Assembly: GCA_942492915.1 (NCBI GenBank)
Contig: OW818662.1
Coordinates: 1 to 64,000, forward strand
Direction of reading: 5' to 3'
DNA from: Turneriella sp942492915
GTDB taxonomy: Bacteria > Spirochaetota > Leptospiria > Turneriellales > Turneriellaceae
Length of the DNA stretch: 64,000 nucleotides
Shown here: positions 22,906 through 31,670 of the stretch, piece after piece
How positions within the stretch are numbered: the stretch's first letter is position 1
Layout of the letters: each line of letters starts with the position of its first letter
The notes under the pieces: model-generated
Told to the model about the DNA's origin: nothing
What the model saw: the letters and a program-made list of their open reading frames with translations, nothing else
Database searches by the model: none
Translations under genes and position numbers: made by a program

Positions 22906-23562
22906 TCAGAACGTGCGTAATCCTAATTTTTTATCGAGCCAGTTCGCCCAGAAAATCACCGGCGTGAGAGCGAGTGCGCTGACCGCAAGCACCGTCTGGT
23001 CATTTGGCGGCGGTGGCCCGAAGATTGCCGCAACGTACATCAACAGAAAAAAGACGATGAGGATTGCAAAATGGACCCAGGCACTTCTTGCTGCGTTGTG
23101 AACCATGCGCGCATAGATCGCGATGCCCGCCGCAAAAAGGCCCAGCTCGACGATGAGTGTGCCGGCCAGTGAGTTCCAGAGTTCGAGGCCCATTTTGGCG
23201 CCGTGCGGCGCGAGTGTCATGTCGGCGGTGTGCGTGACATAGTCGAGCAGCCAATGGCTCATAACTGCGAGCGCGGTGAGCACGAATGCTTTCGCTGTGC
23301 GCACGCGCCAGTAAACGACCGCGCCGAAGAGCGCGCCCCACACCGCCGACATGAGTAGGCTGTGCGACCAGTGCACGATTTCGAGATTCAGCGGCGTGAC
23401 GACCGTGATGCCCGGCACGACGCTCGCCTTTTCAAGGCCGATCAGCAGAAACACCGGCCAGAGAATATCTAAAAACATCGCGCCGGCAAACCACACACCG
23501 AGCGGCACCTTAGGTTCGGCTTTTTTCAGCGCAAAGCCAACAGCGAAGTGTCCGATGAACAT
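22906..23562 (-). CDS. YdjM/DUF457-like membrane protein
   Basis: 218 residues with about six membrane helices. The N-terminal MFIGHFAVGFALKK and internal histidine-rich pieces (VHWSHSLLMSAVWG, MSHWLLDYVTHTADM) fit the putative metal-dependent membrane hydrolases related to YdjM (DUF457), in which His and Asp near the membrane face are conserved. No reaction is established. It is followed closely by the DUF1272 gene; upstream is an orphan antitoxin gene. Confidence 0.7.
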   Translation of the reverse strand: MFIGHFAVGFALKKAEPKVPLGVWFAGAMFLDILWPVFLLIGLEKASVVPGITVVTPLNLEIVHWSHSLLMSAVWGALFGAVVYWRVRTAKAFVLTALAVMSHWLLDYVTHTADMTLAPHGAKMGLELWNSLAGTLIVELGLFAAGIAIYARMVHNAARSAWVHFAILIVFFLLMYVAAIFGPPPPNDQTVLAVSALALTPVIFWANWLDKKLGLRTF

Positions 23563-23583
23563 GCGCCAACCGAACCCGGCCGC

Positions 23584-23924
23584 GTCAGGTGGTCAAGCGG
23601 GGTTGCGGGGTAGCAACTAGTTTGTTGAAAAGCTTTCGGGATTGCCGGCTTTATAGTCATCGTAGCGTTTCTGTGATTCAATTGCCCAGTTGCGCTCGAT
23701 TGTTTTCTGCTCGCTTGTCAGCATAGATTCATTCAAAAGATTAATCAGCTTGGCCTTCTCAGCATTGCCTAAGGCCATCGCTTGCTCAACCAAATTCTGC
23801 GTCATGACAGAAAATACTGCGCTCATTCGGGTTGTCAACTATCTACTCAGATTAGCGTCGCAAGAAAAAGGGGGCGAGTTATGAAGTTGTGCGCCGCCAT
23901 GTCAGGTGGTCTACTGTGGTTGCG
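23584..23924. repeat. 24-bp direct repeats flanking the orphan antitoxin
   Basis: GTCAGGTGGTC-N6-GGTTGCG-like 24-mers at 23584-23607 and 23901-23924 agree at 20 of 24 positions and lie 317 bases apart on either side of the antitoxin gene. They may mark the ends of a small inserted cassette or a past recombination. No inverted repeats or transposase are seen. Confidence 0.35.
23617..23805 (-). CDS. Orphan addiction-module antitoxin (TIGR02574-like)
   Basis: 62 residues from the ATG at 23805 (an upstream ATG at 23838 adds 11). Pattern LVEQAMALGNAEKAKLINLLNESM, then ERNWAIESQKRYDDYKAGNPESF, matches the short putative addiction-module antitoxins normally followed by a RelE/ParE toxin that begins by overlapping their stop. 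Here only 54 bases separate the stop from the next gene, and no toxin is encoded on either side. It is the second toxin-less antitoxin within 1.5 kb. Confidence 0.7.
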   Translation of the reverse strand: MTQNLVEQAMALGNAEKAKLINLLNESMLTSEQKTIERNWAIESQKRYDDYKAGNPESFSTN

Positions 23925-23942
23925 GGTGAATACCCGGCAACT

Positions 23943-24923
23943 TCAACCGAAAAATTTTGCCAGATGCTGCGCGAAATCTTTTGGTTTTTCGAGATGCGGG
24001 CAGTGGCCGCAATTCTCGATGAATTCGAGCTGCGCGTTGGGAATGTTCGCATGCGTCAGGCGCGCGAACATTTCAGGGAACAGCGAATCTTCGCGGCCCC
24101 AGAGCACGAGCGTGGGTCGCTCGAGTTTGGTGATTTTATGGTCGAGCGAGTACTGGTTGATCACGTCTTTCGCCGTGTCTTGATCGCTGTTTAGAAAACC
24201 ATGCGTCAGGTCTTTCATGACTTTGTCATAGTGACCGGCGTAACGGCGAAACCGCCGGTACTGAAAGGCTTTGATGGGAAAAGGCACCGCCGCGAGTTTG
24301 TAGTAGATGCGGCTTAAGAAACGGTTAAAATCCAACCAGTCAGAAACCAGAAACAGGTTCTTGCCCTGCTGCACTTCTTCATAGACCGCCGTGATCTTGT
24401 CGCCGACCACGCCGGCGCTGTTCACCGCGGCCACGGCCTTCACGTCTTCGGGGTAGTGCACGGCGTGCTGCAGAGCGATACCTCCGCCGAGTGAGTTGCC
24501 CGCGAGGTAGAAATTTTTTAATCCCATCTTCGCACAGAATTCACGAAACCATTCGCCGTAAAATTCCATGTTGTACGTCTGGTGGTCGCGGTAGGTGCGC
24601 TCTTCGAAGCCGGGCACGTCGGGCACAATCAGGTGGTATTTTTGCCGCAGCCAGAACGACGACAGCGCAAACGAATGGCGGCTGTCAGAGAAGCCATGCA
24701 GCCACACGAGTGTTTCGCCCTTGGGGTTGCCGCCTTCGAGGTATAGCGTCTCGAGGCCCGCAACGTGAGTGCGTTTGGTTCTGAGGCCCGAAAGGTTTTC
24801 GGCGGCAAACAAGAACGAGCGAAAGAACGCGGTCTCAAACGCTTCGGTCACAAAGTTCGGCAGCTTCTTGTACTGGTCGAAGAAGTTGGCTTCGGCCGAC
24901 AGATATGCTTCTGATGCTACCAT
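23943..24923 (-). CDS. Alpha/beta hydrolase
   Basis: 326-residue serine hydrolase of the alpha/beta fold. The oxyanion-loop motif LVWLHGFSDS, nucleophile elbow LAGNSLGGGIAL (Ser in GNSLGG), acid residue in LVLWGREDSLFP and histidine in IENCGHCPHLEKP are all present, so it should be active; the substrate is unknown. A cap region lies between nucleophile and acid (residues ~165-255). The N-terminal ~55 residues form an extra amphipathic segment without a signal peptide. It is the last host-like gene before the AT-rich defence island starts. Confidence 0.88.
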   Translation of the reverse strand: MVASEAYLSAEANFFDQYKKLPNFVTEAFETAFFRSFLFAAENLSGLRTKRTHVAGLETLYLEGGNPKGETLVWLHGFSDSRHSFALSSFWLRQKYHLIVPDVPGFEERTYRDHQTYNMEFYGEWFREFCAKMGLKNFYLAGNSLGGGIALQHAVHYPEDVKAVAAVNSAGVVGDKITAVYEEVQQGKNLFLVSDWLDFNRFLSRIYYKLAAVPFPIKAFQYRRFRRYAGHYDKVMKDLTHGFLNSDQDTAKDVINQYSLDHKITKLERPTLVLWGREDSLFPEMFARLTHANIPNAQLEFIENCGHCPHLEKPKDFAQHLAKFFG

Positions 24924-25041
24924 ACCCCCTGAGGTTAGAAAGTGAACGTGGTGTCAAGATTTAGGGGGCGGGGAGGGGCCCTAGAAATTTACATTTACAA
25001 AACAATGGTACGCAAGTCAATGCTTTGCAGGAATACACATT

Positions 25042-27225
25042 ATGAGTCTATATGAACACATTGCTAACCAAAGAAAAGATGCTCCGGATTTGCGAAAGAC
25101 CGTAAAGAATGTCGTTGATAAGCTCGAAGCGATCGAGACCGACCGCGAGCATCCTGGTATGCTCCTTGGTATGATCCAGTCCGGAAAAACTCGCGCGTTT
25201 GTGGGCGTGATTGCGCAAGCGTTTGATCGCGGTTATGAGGTTGCTGTGGTTTTGACCAAAAGTAGCCGCGCCCTGACTGCGCAGACAGTGAAGCGTCTGA
25301 ATCAGGAATTCAGCGATGCGGTGAAACAAGATTACCTTATCATAAAGGATATAATGGAAGTCCAAAATCTCACCCCCTATCAGCGTGAGAAAAAACTGAT
25401 TTTTGTCGTTAAGAAAGAAGATGACAATTTGCGAAGGCTAACGTCTCTCTTTACAGATGATTATCCTGATTTAATCCAAAAGCGTACCCTGATGATAGAT
25501 GACGAGGCCGATTTGGCCAGCGTAACCTATGCGTCCGATAGTACGGCGGCCGACAATACCAAGTTTGGCGTCCTTGGCACCATGATTTCCGATTTCAGAA
25601 AATCTCTCAATGCCGAGTCTGATTACTTGCAGGTGACGGCGACACCTTATTCGCTTTATTTGCAGCCAACTCAGATCGTTGTGAATTCCAAAGGTATCGC
25701 GCCGTTAAAACCGCGATTCACAGAAATATTACATCCGCATCCGGCCTACGTAGGTGGTGAATTTTATTTTGGTCCCTCTAGTGAAAGTGGTCTCGCGAGC
25801 TTCTTACACGAAACAGTCAGTGAAATCGAATTTGAAAAGTTACGAACACGCCATGGAAGCTATCTGAATACTATCCTGACTACCAATAATCTCGAATCGT
25901 TTAGGTTGGCGAATTTAACATATTTATGTGCCGGTGCGATCCGGCTATTGCAAGAAAATCCCAGTTCAGGACGGGCAAATGCTGAGTTCAGACCATTCCA
26001 GACTCAAAATTACAAATCCTCATTTCTGTTGCATACGGAAGTCGGAAAAAGTGCGCACGCTTGGCAGAAGGAACTAACCGAATGGCTTTACGCTCAATTG
26101 AGCAAGATGGCATCCACTGACCCGTATCAACTCGAAGAGCTTCTGCGCCAACCGTATGAAAATTTAAGGCAATCAATGAGCCATCTCGAAAACCCGGAGA
26201 TTCCAGAATTTTCAGTGGTTGTAGACAGAGTCAAAGAGGCATTACTGCGTGGTCAAATTAGCGTCAAAGAAGTTAATTCGGACACCGATGTGATCAACCT
26301 GCTAGATGATAATGGACAGCTCCATCTGGATAACCCATTCAATGTATTTATCGGCGGCCAGGTCCTTGACAGAGGCATCACTATCGATAATTTGATCGGT
26401 TTTTTTTATGGCAGAAATCCAAAAACCTTCCAAATGGACACAGTTCTGCAGCATTCACGCATGTATGGCACTAGGACTCAAAAAGATTTGGCCGTTACGC
26501 GATTCTATACTTCGAATCGCATATATGATGCCATGAAGCGTGTACAAAATTTTGACGCTGCACTGAGAAATACTTTTCTTGAGAAAGGCGAAGCGGCTTT
26601 GGTGCAGTTTATTCAGAAAACCAGAGACGGTCAAGTTCGACCTTGTGCGCCTGCGAAAACCAAGATTTCAAGTCTGGAAACAATTTCTCCATATGCGCGT
26701 CTGAATCCATATGGATTCCAAACGAAGGCCCCTACTACGATAAACAAAAAAATCGTCGAAATTGATAAGATTTTGAACGAATTTGGTGTCCCTGATAAAG
26801 AGATCTTTGATGTGCCGGTAAAGACGCTTAAGTCGATCATCGATATTATTGCTTCAACGTTTGAGTACAGTGAATCTCATGAGAATGCTGATCTCGAATG
26901 GAATCCCGATGGATTCATCGATGCAGTAGACTATTGTCTGCGCCGCGAGGGCAAGAAAGTCTATGATCAAGTGAAAGTGTATTGGCGGACAGGTAGAGAT
27001 GTCGGTCGCACGAGGAAAAGTGCAGACCGCGGAAAATTCATTGAATCGCCTACCGATGGACAAAGGGATATTCCCATGTGCCAAGCTGCGGCGATTAACC
27101 ACCCGGTCATCATGCTACTCAAACAACAGGGTCGAGTTGATAAAAATTGGCGAGGAGCCGAGTTTTACTGGCCTGTCATGATTGCACCAAAAAATATTCA
27201 GACTTGCGTATACTCCGAAGAGTAG
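25042..27225 (+). CDS. Z1-domain ATPase/helicase-like protein
   Basis: 727 residues with superfamily-2 helicase features: Walker A-like GMIQSGKT (43-50), DEAD-like IDDEAD (152-157), motif III-like VTATP (198-202), and the Z1 core with DRGITI (443-448) and QHSRMYGTR (470-478), which correspond to motifs V and VI. Z1 proteins are found beside Dcm-type methylases and Vsr in restriction-like clusters, and are thought to drive DNA translocation or remodelling for a partner nuclease; this is not experimentally settled. An AGGA site lies 11 bases before the ATG. Its stop codon directly abuts the ATG of the HNH gene. AT-rich relative to flanks. Confidence 0.88.
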   Translation: MSLYEHIANQRKDAPDLRKTVKNVVDKLEAIETDREHPGMLLGMIQSGKTRAFVGVIAQAFDRGYEVAVVLTKSSRALTAQTVKRLNQEFSDAVKQDYLIIKDIMEVQNLTPYQREKKLIFVVKKEDDNLRRLTSLFTDDYPDLIQKRTLMIDDEADLASVTYASDSTAADNTKFGVLGTMISDFRKSLNAESDYLQVTATPYSLYLQPTQIVVNSKGIAPLKPRFTEILHPHPAYVGGEFYFGPSSESGLASFLHETVSEIEFEKLRTRHGSYLNTILTTNNLESFRLANLTYLCAGAIRLLQENPSSGRANAEFRPFQTQNYKSSFLLHTEVGKSAHAWQKELTEWLYAQLSKMASTDPYQLEELLRQPYENLRQSMSHLENPEIPEFSVVVDRVKEALLRGQISVKEVNSDTDVINLLDDNGQLHLDNPFNVFIGGQVLDRGITIDNLIGFFYGRNPKTFQMDTVLQHSRMYGTRTQKDLAVTRFYTSNRIYDAMKRVQNFDAALRNTFLEKGEAALVQFIQKTRDGQVRPCAPAKTKISSLETISPYARLNPYGFQTKAPTTINKKIVEIDKILNEFGVPDKEIFDVPVKTLKSIIDIIASTFEYSESHENADLEWNPDGFIDAVDYCLRREGKKVYDQVKVYWRTGRDVGRTRKSADRGKFIESPTDGQRDIPMCQAAAINHPVIMLLKQQGRVDKNWRGAEFYWPVMIAPKNIQTCVYSEE

Positions 27226-28134
27226 ATGGCTACCTATATCGAGTACGACCGCTTCCTGGAAACTGCGCTGGGGTGGCAGCTCAGTGAGTGCATCTATAGA
27301 CCCGCGAGAATTCAAGGTGGACATAAGCATGCACCCTGGGAAGAACTCGGACGCATCCGTGAAAACGATGAAATTGTGCACATACGCGATATTAAAGGTG
27401 AACCTTGTATAATTGGCTCATCTTTTGCCTCCGCACGAATTCAGGTCCTGCCAGCTGGGCCGCCCGGAGAAATATGTCGCTATGGTGTTTATCGCATTCC
27501 ACTGCGAGGATTCGTAAGGATACCTGAACCCATCCCTGTCAGTAAAATCTTGCTCGAGAATCGGGCCGGTTTGATTGAATATCTCAAGAAGAATCGCAAA
27601 ATGCTCATATTTAATCTCGCAAAGAACGAGCCGGTCTTATTGAGTAATGTTGATTTCTCGGCTCTAGATGAAGAGTTACAGCAGATCTTGTTTTTCCGCG
27701 GGCAGTTAGATGATGTAGCTACTGATGAGCGGTTGGTGGAAAGTTCTGCAAGAATTGGACAGGAAATTTTTGCGAATCGCGTCAAGGAAAACTACAGCAA
27801 CGTCTGTGCCTTTCCTGGTTGCACGGTGAACGAGAAGAATCTCTTGATTGCGGCTCATATTGCCCGTTGGGCAGATGTAGAAGCACTACGTGGCCGCATC
27901 GATAATGGAATCGCATTTTGCCGCAATCACGATGTGGCATTTGAGCGGGGTATGTTTACCATAGATCGCTTGGGTCGAATCACCGTTAGCAAACACGGCA
28001 AAGACTTATCAACATGGTTCAGAGAAGACCTTGTCCCCGCTGAGGGCAAGGAACTAAAGCCCTGTAAGATCAAGCCGTCGATAGAAGCTTGTCAATTTCA
28101 CTGGCAACGACACGGCTTCTTCGGGGAGACCTAA
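27226..28134 (+). CDS. HNH endonuclease partnered with the Z1 protein
   Basis: 302 residues. The C-terminal half holds a complete HNH nuclease: zinc cysteines in CAFPGC (194, 199) with CRNH (232), catalytic His in AAHIARW (H211), Asn in RIDNG (N227) and His in RNHD (H235). The N-terminal ~110 residues (NDEIVHIRDIKGEPCIIG, then YRIPLRGFVRIPEPIPVSKIL) look like a small beta-barrel, possibly PUA/EVE-like, a fold that in other HNH enzymes reads modified bases; this is tentative. The start codon follows the Z1 stop with no gap, implying translational coupling. Many related clusters carry a PD-(D/E)XK protein in this place instead. Confidence 0.82.
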   Translation: MATYIEYDRFLETALGWQLSECIYRPARIQGGHKHAPWEELGRIRENDEIVHIRDIKGEPCIIGSSFASARIQVLPAGPPGEICRYGVYRIPLRGFVRIPEPIPVSKILLENRAGLIEYLKKNRKMLIFNLAKNEPVLLSNVDFSALDEELQQILFFRGQLDDVATDERLVESSARIGQEIFANRVKENYSNVCAFPGCTVNEKNLLIAAHIARWADVEALRGRIDNGIAFCRNHDVAFERGMFTIDRLGRITVSKHGKDLSTWFREDLVPAEGKELKPCKIKPSIEACQFHWQRHGFFGET

Positions 28135-28193
28135 GTCGCCTGCTCTGTTCAAAGAGACGGTCAATTAGATCCGGTCTCTGCCAGCTCTGAAAA

Positions 28194-29207
28194 TCAGCCT
28201 GCTTCAGCTAATTGTCCGCCGTCGCTCTTCCGGGGGCCTTGAGCAATCGGTGTATCTCTCATGGTCTTCAGTATTTCTTTGGCAACTGCGTTAATTAACG
28301 GCACTACAACCGAATTTCCAAACTGCCTGTAAGCCTGTGTATCGGATACGGGTATCTTGAATGAGTCAGGAAAGCCTTGCAGCCTCGCGCATTCCCGCGG
28401 CGTAAGGCGACGTGGTCTGCGGCGACTCTGGGGAATTAAGATTTCTGATCCGTCTTTATAATACCGCGCACTCAGGGTTCGTGTGATGCCATCCAGATTT
28501 GCAAGGCCAAAACCAAAACCATTCCCCTTTGCCTTGTGCTTCTCTGCATATTGTTGCAGGTAAACCCAAAGATTTTCCGTAAGGGTATACTTGGCGTCTA
28601 CTGAGGGCTCCAAAATGTCTGCAAGTTTTTGCTTCTGAGTAATCTGCACGGGAAAACGAAAATCTGGTTTTTCAGCAAAATGGTCTTTATTGAATCCAAC
28701 GATGAAAATGCGTTCCCGATGCTGTGGAACGTATTCTTTACCGTCCATAATTGCATCGAAAGTCCAGTAACCCAAGCCTTGCAGAGTCTCCTGAATTACC
28801 TTGAATGTATTTCCCTTGTCATGGCTTTTCAGATTCTTAACGTTTTCAAGAAGAAATGCCCTCGGACGCTTGATTTCCAGAATTTTTGCAACGTTGAAGA
28901 ATAAGGTACCTTGTGTTTTGTCCAGAAATCCATGGTCACGGCCCAGACTCTTCTTTTTAGAAACACCCGCAATTGAGAACGGCTGGCAGGGGAAGCCACC
29001 AGTGAGAATGTCATGATCTGGAATGGCCGCTGGATCGATTTGAGTGATGTCGCCAGCCGGTTTTTCACCAAAATTTGCTTCATAAGTTATTTGCGAAAAG
29101 CGATCCCATTCGGATGAAAAAGCGCACTCTAGGCCCAGTTGCTCCAAGGCCATGCGAATACCGCCGATACCGGCAAAGAGATCTATGAAGGTCGGCCGAT
29201 GCGACAT
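28194..29207 (-). CDS. DNA (cytosine-5) methyltransferase, Dcm/M.EcoRII-like
   Basis: 337 residues with the ordered C5-methylase motifs: I DLFAGIGGIR (9-18), IV GGFPCQPFS with catalytic C74, VI ENV (121-123), VIII QHRERIFIVGF (162-172) and X QFGNSVVVPLI. The target-recognition region lies at about residues 195-275. The enzyme would methylate a cytosine to protect DNA from its partner nuclease. Recognition of CCWGG is inferred from the neighbouring EcoRII-type nuclease and Vsr rather than from the recognition region itself. Last gene of the vsr-R-M set and convergent with the Z1-HNH pair. Confidence 0.95.
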   Translation of the reverse strand: MSHRPTFIDLFAGIGGIRMALEQLGLECAFSSEWDRFSQITYEANFGEKPAGDITQIDPAAIPDHDILTGGFPCQPFSIAGVSKKKSLGRDHGFLDKTQGTLFFNVAKILEIKRPRAFLLENVKNLKSHDKGNTFKVIQETLQGLGYWTFDAIMDGKEYVPQHRERIFIVGFNKDHFAEKPDFRFPVQITQKQKLADILEPSVDAKYTLTENLWVYLQQYAEKHKAKGNGFGFGLANLDGITRTLSARYYKDGSEILIPQSRRRPRRLTPRECARLQGFPDSFKIPVSDTQAYRQFGNSVVVPLINAVAKEILKTMRDTPIAQGPRKSDGGQLAEAG

Positions 29208-29267
29208 AACTATGTCAGGCCCCTGCCAGATTATCGCCCTGTCAATACAGATTATACCCCGGCCGGA

Positions 29268-30491
29268 CTATGGCTGATCTGCCGTTTTCCGCCAATTAAT
29301 GAACTTTGCGAAATCCATCAATTCTGGGCGAATTTTGGCAGGAAAAGAGTCATGTAGCTTTTTCGGGACTACCAAAACTATTCCATGATCTTTCATTTCT
29401 TGAAATTGTGTTTCGGAGACCCCCTGCTGGAGCGTAAGCAAGTGCTTAACGGGAATTCTGTCTGCCTCATTTATAATTTGACGCCAACGATCCTTGCAAG
29501 TGGTTTTCACACCGAGCATTGCCAGCTTGGCGTCGTCGAATTGGCGATCATGATATGCGTCAATGGATGGGAAGATGAAGTCAGGTCGCTTTTTACCTTC
29601 GGTGATTTCATTGTGCGTGAAATGTGTTAAGCCTTCTTCACGAAAGATATGCATCGCGTGAAGTTCCAAAGACTTACCTGATCGTGATTTTCGGCTATTC
29701 CCTACTGAGTTTGCGAGGGCGATAAACTCATCAACGGTAGTGAATCCGTTTTTTATTTTGGGTAACACGAGCGTACGTTCCAAACTGAGAAACATTTCAT
29801 ATTCGCAATCGCGCCTTCTAATAAGTCTGTCGTCCGGAGGCAGAGCGCGGAAATTTGGCCTCAAATCGATGCATTTTTTGATTAGTTCTTCACCCGTAGG
29901 CAAATTGGTTTGCCAGGCTGCCGGAATCTCTGCCGGCTCAAGAGCGCAGGATTCTTTGGCGGTATTGAGTTGCTCGGAGTTGCGGATTATATAGCTGCCA
30001 GGAGAAACCTCGCCGATCTCACTCTCAAGAACATCTTCTTGATGAGCATCTTTGCAAAGCCAAACTTTGCAGAATTCAGCATCGTTCTCTGATTTAGGTT
30101 TGTAGAATGCAAATAAGCATAATGCACCTGTATTTTCGGGATCCAGCAGTGGTGAATCATTACCTCCCCAATTCGTCAGGCGGCATTCATCCCGAGTACC
30201 TGTGCCCTGCAATTTATTGTTGTACCAAATCACCTTGACTGCTGTTTCCGGCGTCTCATGCGAGGCAATACTCACTGGTAGATTGGCTCTGGGGTTGAGT
30301 TCGGTGCCTTTCAGGCCCGGGAATAATCTTAAGATAAACTGTTTCGGTATATATGGGCCAGCTTGATGCCCACCGGTTAGCTGCGTATCATTCCCTGAGA
30401 GCCTTTTGGCCAACCACACCCATTCATTACCGCGAACTGAGTTTAGGAATATGGAAAGCGGGTAGGTCATTGATCGTTCAATTAAAGGCAT
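29268..30491 (-). CDS. ecoRIIR: EcoRII-type restriction endonuclease
   Basis: 407 residues with both EcoRII domains. The N-terminal effector-binding domain (~10-170) includes VIWYNN, GTRDECRLTNWGG. The C-terminal nuclease domain (~225-400) has the PD-(D/E)XK core RPDFIFPS (302-309) and LGVKTTCKDRWRQ (326-338), followed by KHLLTLQQGVSETQ, all characteristic of the family. EcoRII is a type IIE enzyme cutting before CCWGG and needing a second site for activation. Catalytic residues are intact. An in-frame ATG at 30470 is an alternative start. It stands between vsr and the methylase, all on the minus strand. Confidence 0.93.
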   Translation of the reverse strand: MPLIERSMTYPLSIFLNSVRGNEWVWLAKRLSGNDTQLTGGHQAGPYIPKQFILRLFPGLKGTELNPRANLPVSIASHETPETAVKVIWYNNKLQGTGTRDECRLTNWGGNDSPLLDPENTGALCLFAFYKPKSENDAEFCKVWLCKDAHQEDVLESEIGEVSPGSYIIRNSEQLNTAKESCALEPAEIPAAWQTNLPTGEELIKKCIDLRPNFRALPPDDRLIRRRDCEYEMFLSLERTLVLPKIKNGFTTVDEFIALANSVGNSRKSRSGKSLELHAMHIFREEGLTHFTHNEITEGKKRPDFIFPSIDAYHDRQFDDAKLAMLGVKTTCKDRWRQIINEADRIPVKHLLTLQQGVSETQFQEMKDHGIVLVVPKKLHDSFPAKIRPELMDFAKFINWRKTADQP

Positions 30492-30542
30492 ATTATGCGG
30501 GCTTCTGGGGTCGCGCTCATTGGAGACTGCACTCCTTAATCT

Positions 30543-30956
30543 TCACGCAATATCTTTCGCGATTCGCTTCAGCGTCAACCCCTTCTTCGGTGGTCGCAGC
30601 TGGCACTCGAAAACCGTCAGTACCCGCCAACCCATCTTCTTTGTCAGAGAGGCTGTGCGCTTGTCACGTGCTCGTGTGCCCTCGATTTTTGATTTCCACC
30701 ACTGCGGTCGTGTCTTTGGCAAAACGAAATACTTACAGTTACGGTGCCCATGCCAAAAGCAACCATGCACGAAAATGACGGTCTTGTACTTGGGCAAAAC
30801 AATGTCAGGCTTACCTGGTAATTTGGCGTAGTTTACGCGATAGCGAAAACCCTGAGCGAAGAGAAATTTTCTGACGATCAGTTCGGGGCCGGTGTCCTTG
30901 CCGCGAATACGCGACATGTTATAGCTCCTCACCACCTCACTATGCACATCTGCCAC
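30543..30956 (-). CDS. vsr: Very short patch repair endonuclease
   Basis: 137 residues, normal length. Vsr nicks at T:G mismatches made by deamination of 5-methylcytosine in Dcm-type sites. Motifs: MSRIRGKDTGPELIVRKFL, YAKLPGKPDIVLPKYKTVIFVHGCFWHGH (catalytic aspartate in KPDIVL and the zinc/active-site HGCFWH) and WWKSKI. Its presence supports methylation at the second C of a CCWGG-like site by the neighbouring methylase. The gene begins 8 bases after the stop of the upstream membrane protein, so the island appears inserted immediately after that gene and may be read from its promoter. Confidence 0.95.
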   Translation of the reverse strand: MADVHSEVVRSYNMSRIRGKDTGPELIVRKFLFAQGFRYRVNYAKLPGKPDIVLPKYKTVIFVHGCFWHGHRNCKYFVLPKTRPQWWKSKIEGTRARDKRTASLTKKMGWRVLTVFECQLRPPKKGLTLKRIAKDIA

Positions 30957-30964
30957 GGTGCCTG

Positions 30965-31642
30965 CTATGCAATCGCTGCTTTAAAAAGCCACACGTACGC
31001 GGCGATGGCGGTGGCAATTTCGAGTGGGTGAAACGGTGGTTGCACCATGAGAAAAATGCGCAGCGGCAGAAATGTGGCGAGGCCCCAGAGAAAATAGGTG
31101 ACGCGAAATCCGAAAGCAGAAAGGCCGGTACCGGCACCGTCAATCACCGCCGCGAAACACGCTTCGAGTGCGATGAAGCCGATGGTGACCTGCGCCATGA
31201 CGATCGCGTGCACGGTGAGTTTGCGAAAGCGCAACTTGTGAAAGAGCGCGCCGAGGCGTGTGCCATAGAGCGCCACCCAGAGCGCGGCGAAAAAATGCCC
31301 GAAGAAATGAATGCCGAAAACCCAGTTCTCGGGCTTTTTCATTTGAAAGCCGGCAAACATCAACCACAGACCACCGAGCGCGACGAATGCATAACCGACC
31401 TTGGGTATCGAAGACGCGCCGAAGTTTTCGTCGATGACGCTGCCCGCATCGGCGCGGTCATAGACATAACGCGCGACCATGAGCATGAAGATGTAGAGTT
31501 GAATGCCCTCGACATACCAGTAATAGGCGTTGAAGCGCGCCACGAAATACGATTCGATCGGTGCATAGGCGAACTGAAAGAACGCCATCACCATCACATC
31601 GAGCAAGATGTTGTCCCATGAAATCTTTTTCAGCAGAGTCAT
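30965..31642 (-). CDS. Six-to-seven-helix membrane protein, unrecognised
   Basis: About 225 residues from ATG 31642 (an upstream start at 31687 adds 15 polar residues and overlaps the HD gene). Hydrophobic helices alternate with short loops: DVMVMAFFQFAYAP, LYIFMLMVARYVYDR, VGYAFVALGGLWLMFAGF, WVFGIHFFGHFFAALWVALYG, IVMAQVTIGFIALEACFAAVI, VTYFLWGLATFLPLRIFLM. No family is recognised. It is probably co-transcribed with the HD-domain gene upstream and lies right at the edge of the restriction island. Confidence 0.7.
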   Translation of the reverse strand: MTLLKKISWDNILLDVMVMAFFQFAYAPIESYFVARFNAYYWYVEGIQLYIFMLMVARYVYDRADAGSVIDENFGASSIPKVGYAFVALGGLWLMFAGFQMKKPENWVFGIHFFGHFFAALWVALYGTRLGALFHKLRFRKLTVHAIVMAQVTIGFIALEACFAAVIDGAGTGLSAFGFRVTYFLWGLATFLPLRIFLMVQPPFHPLEIATAIAAYVWLFKAAIA

Positions 31643-31670
31643 TGGCGTTACCTCTTTGTTATTTTGCCCG

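Noticed and set aside
28134..28194. Short inverted GAGAC/GTCTC match between the HNH and methylase genes
   Set aside because: Arms are short and interrupted; not convincing as a terminator.
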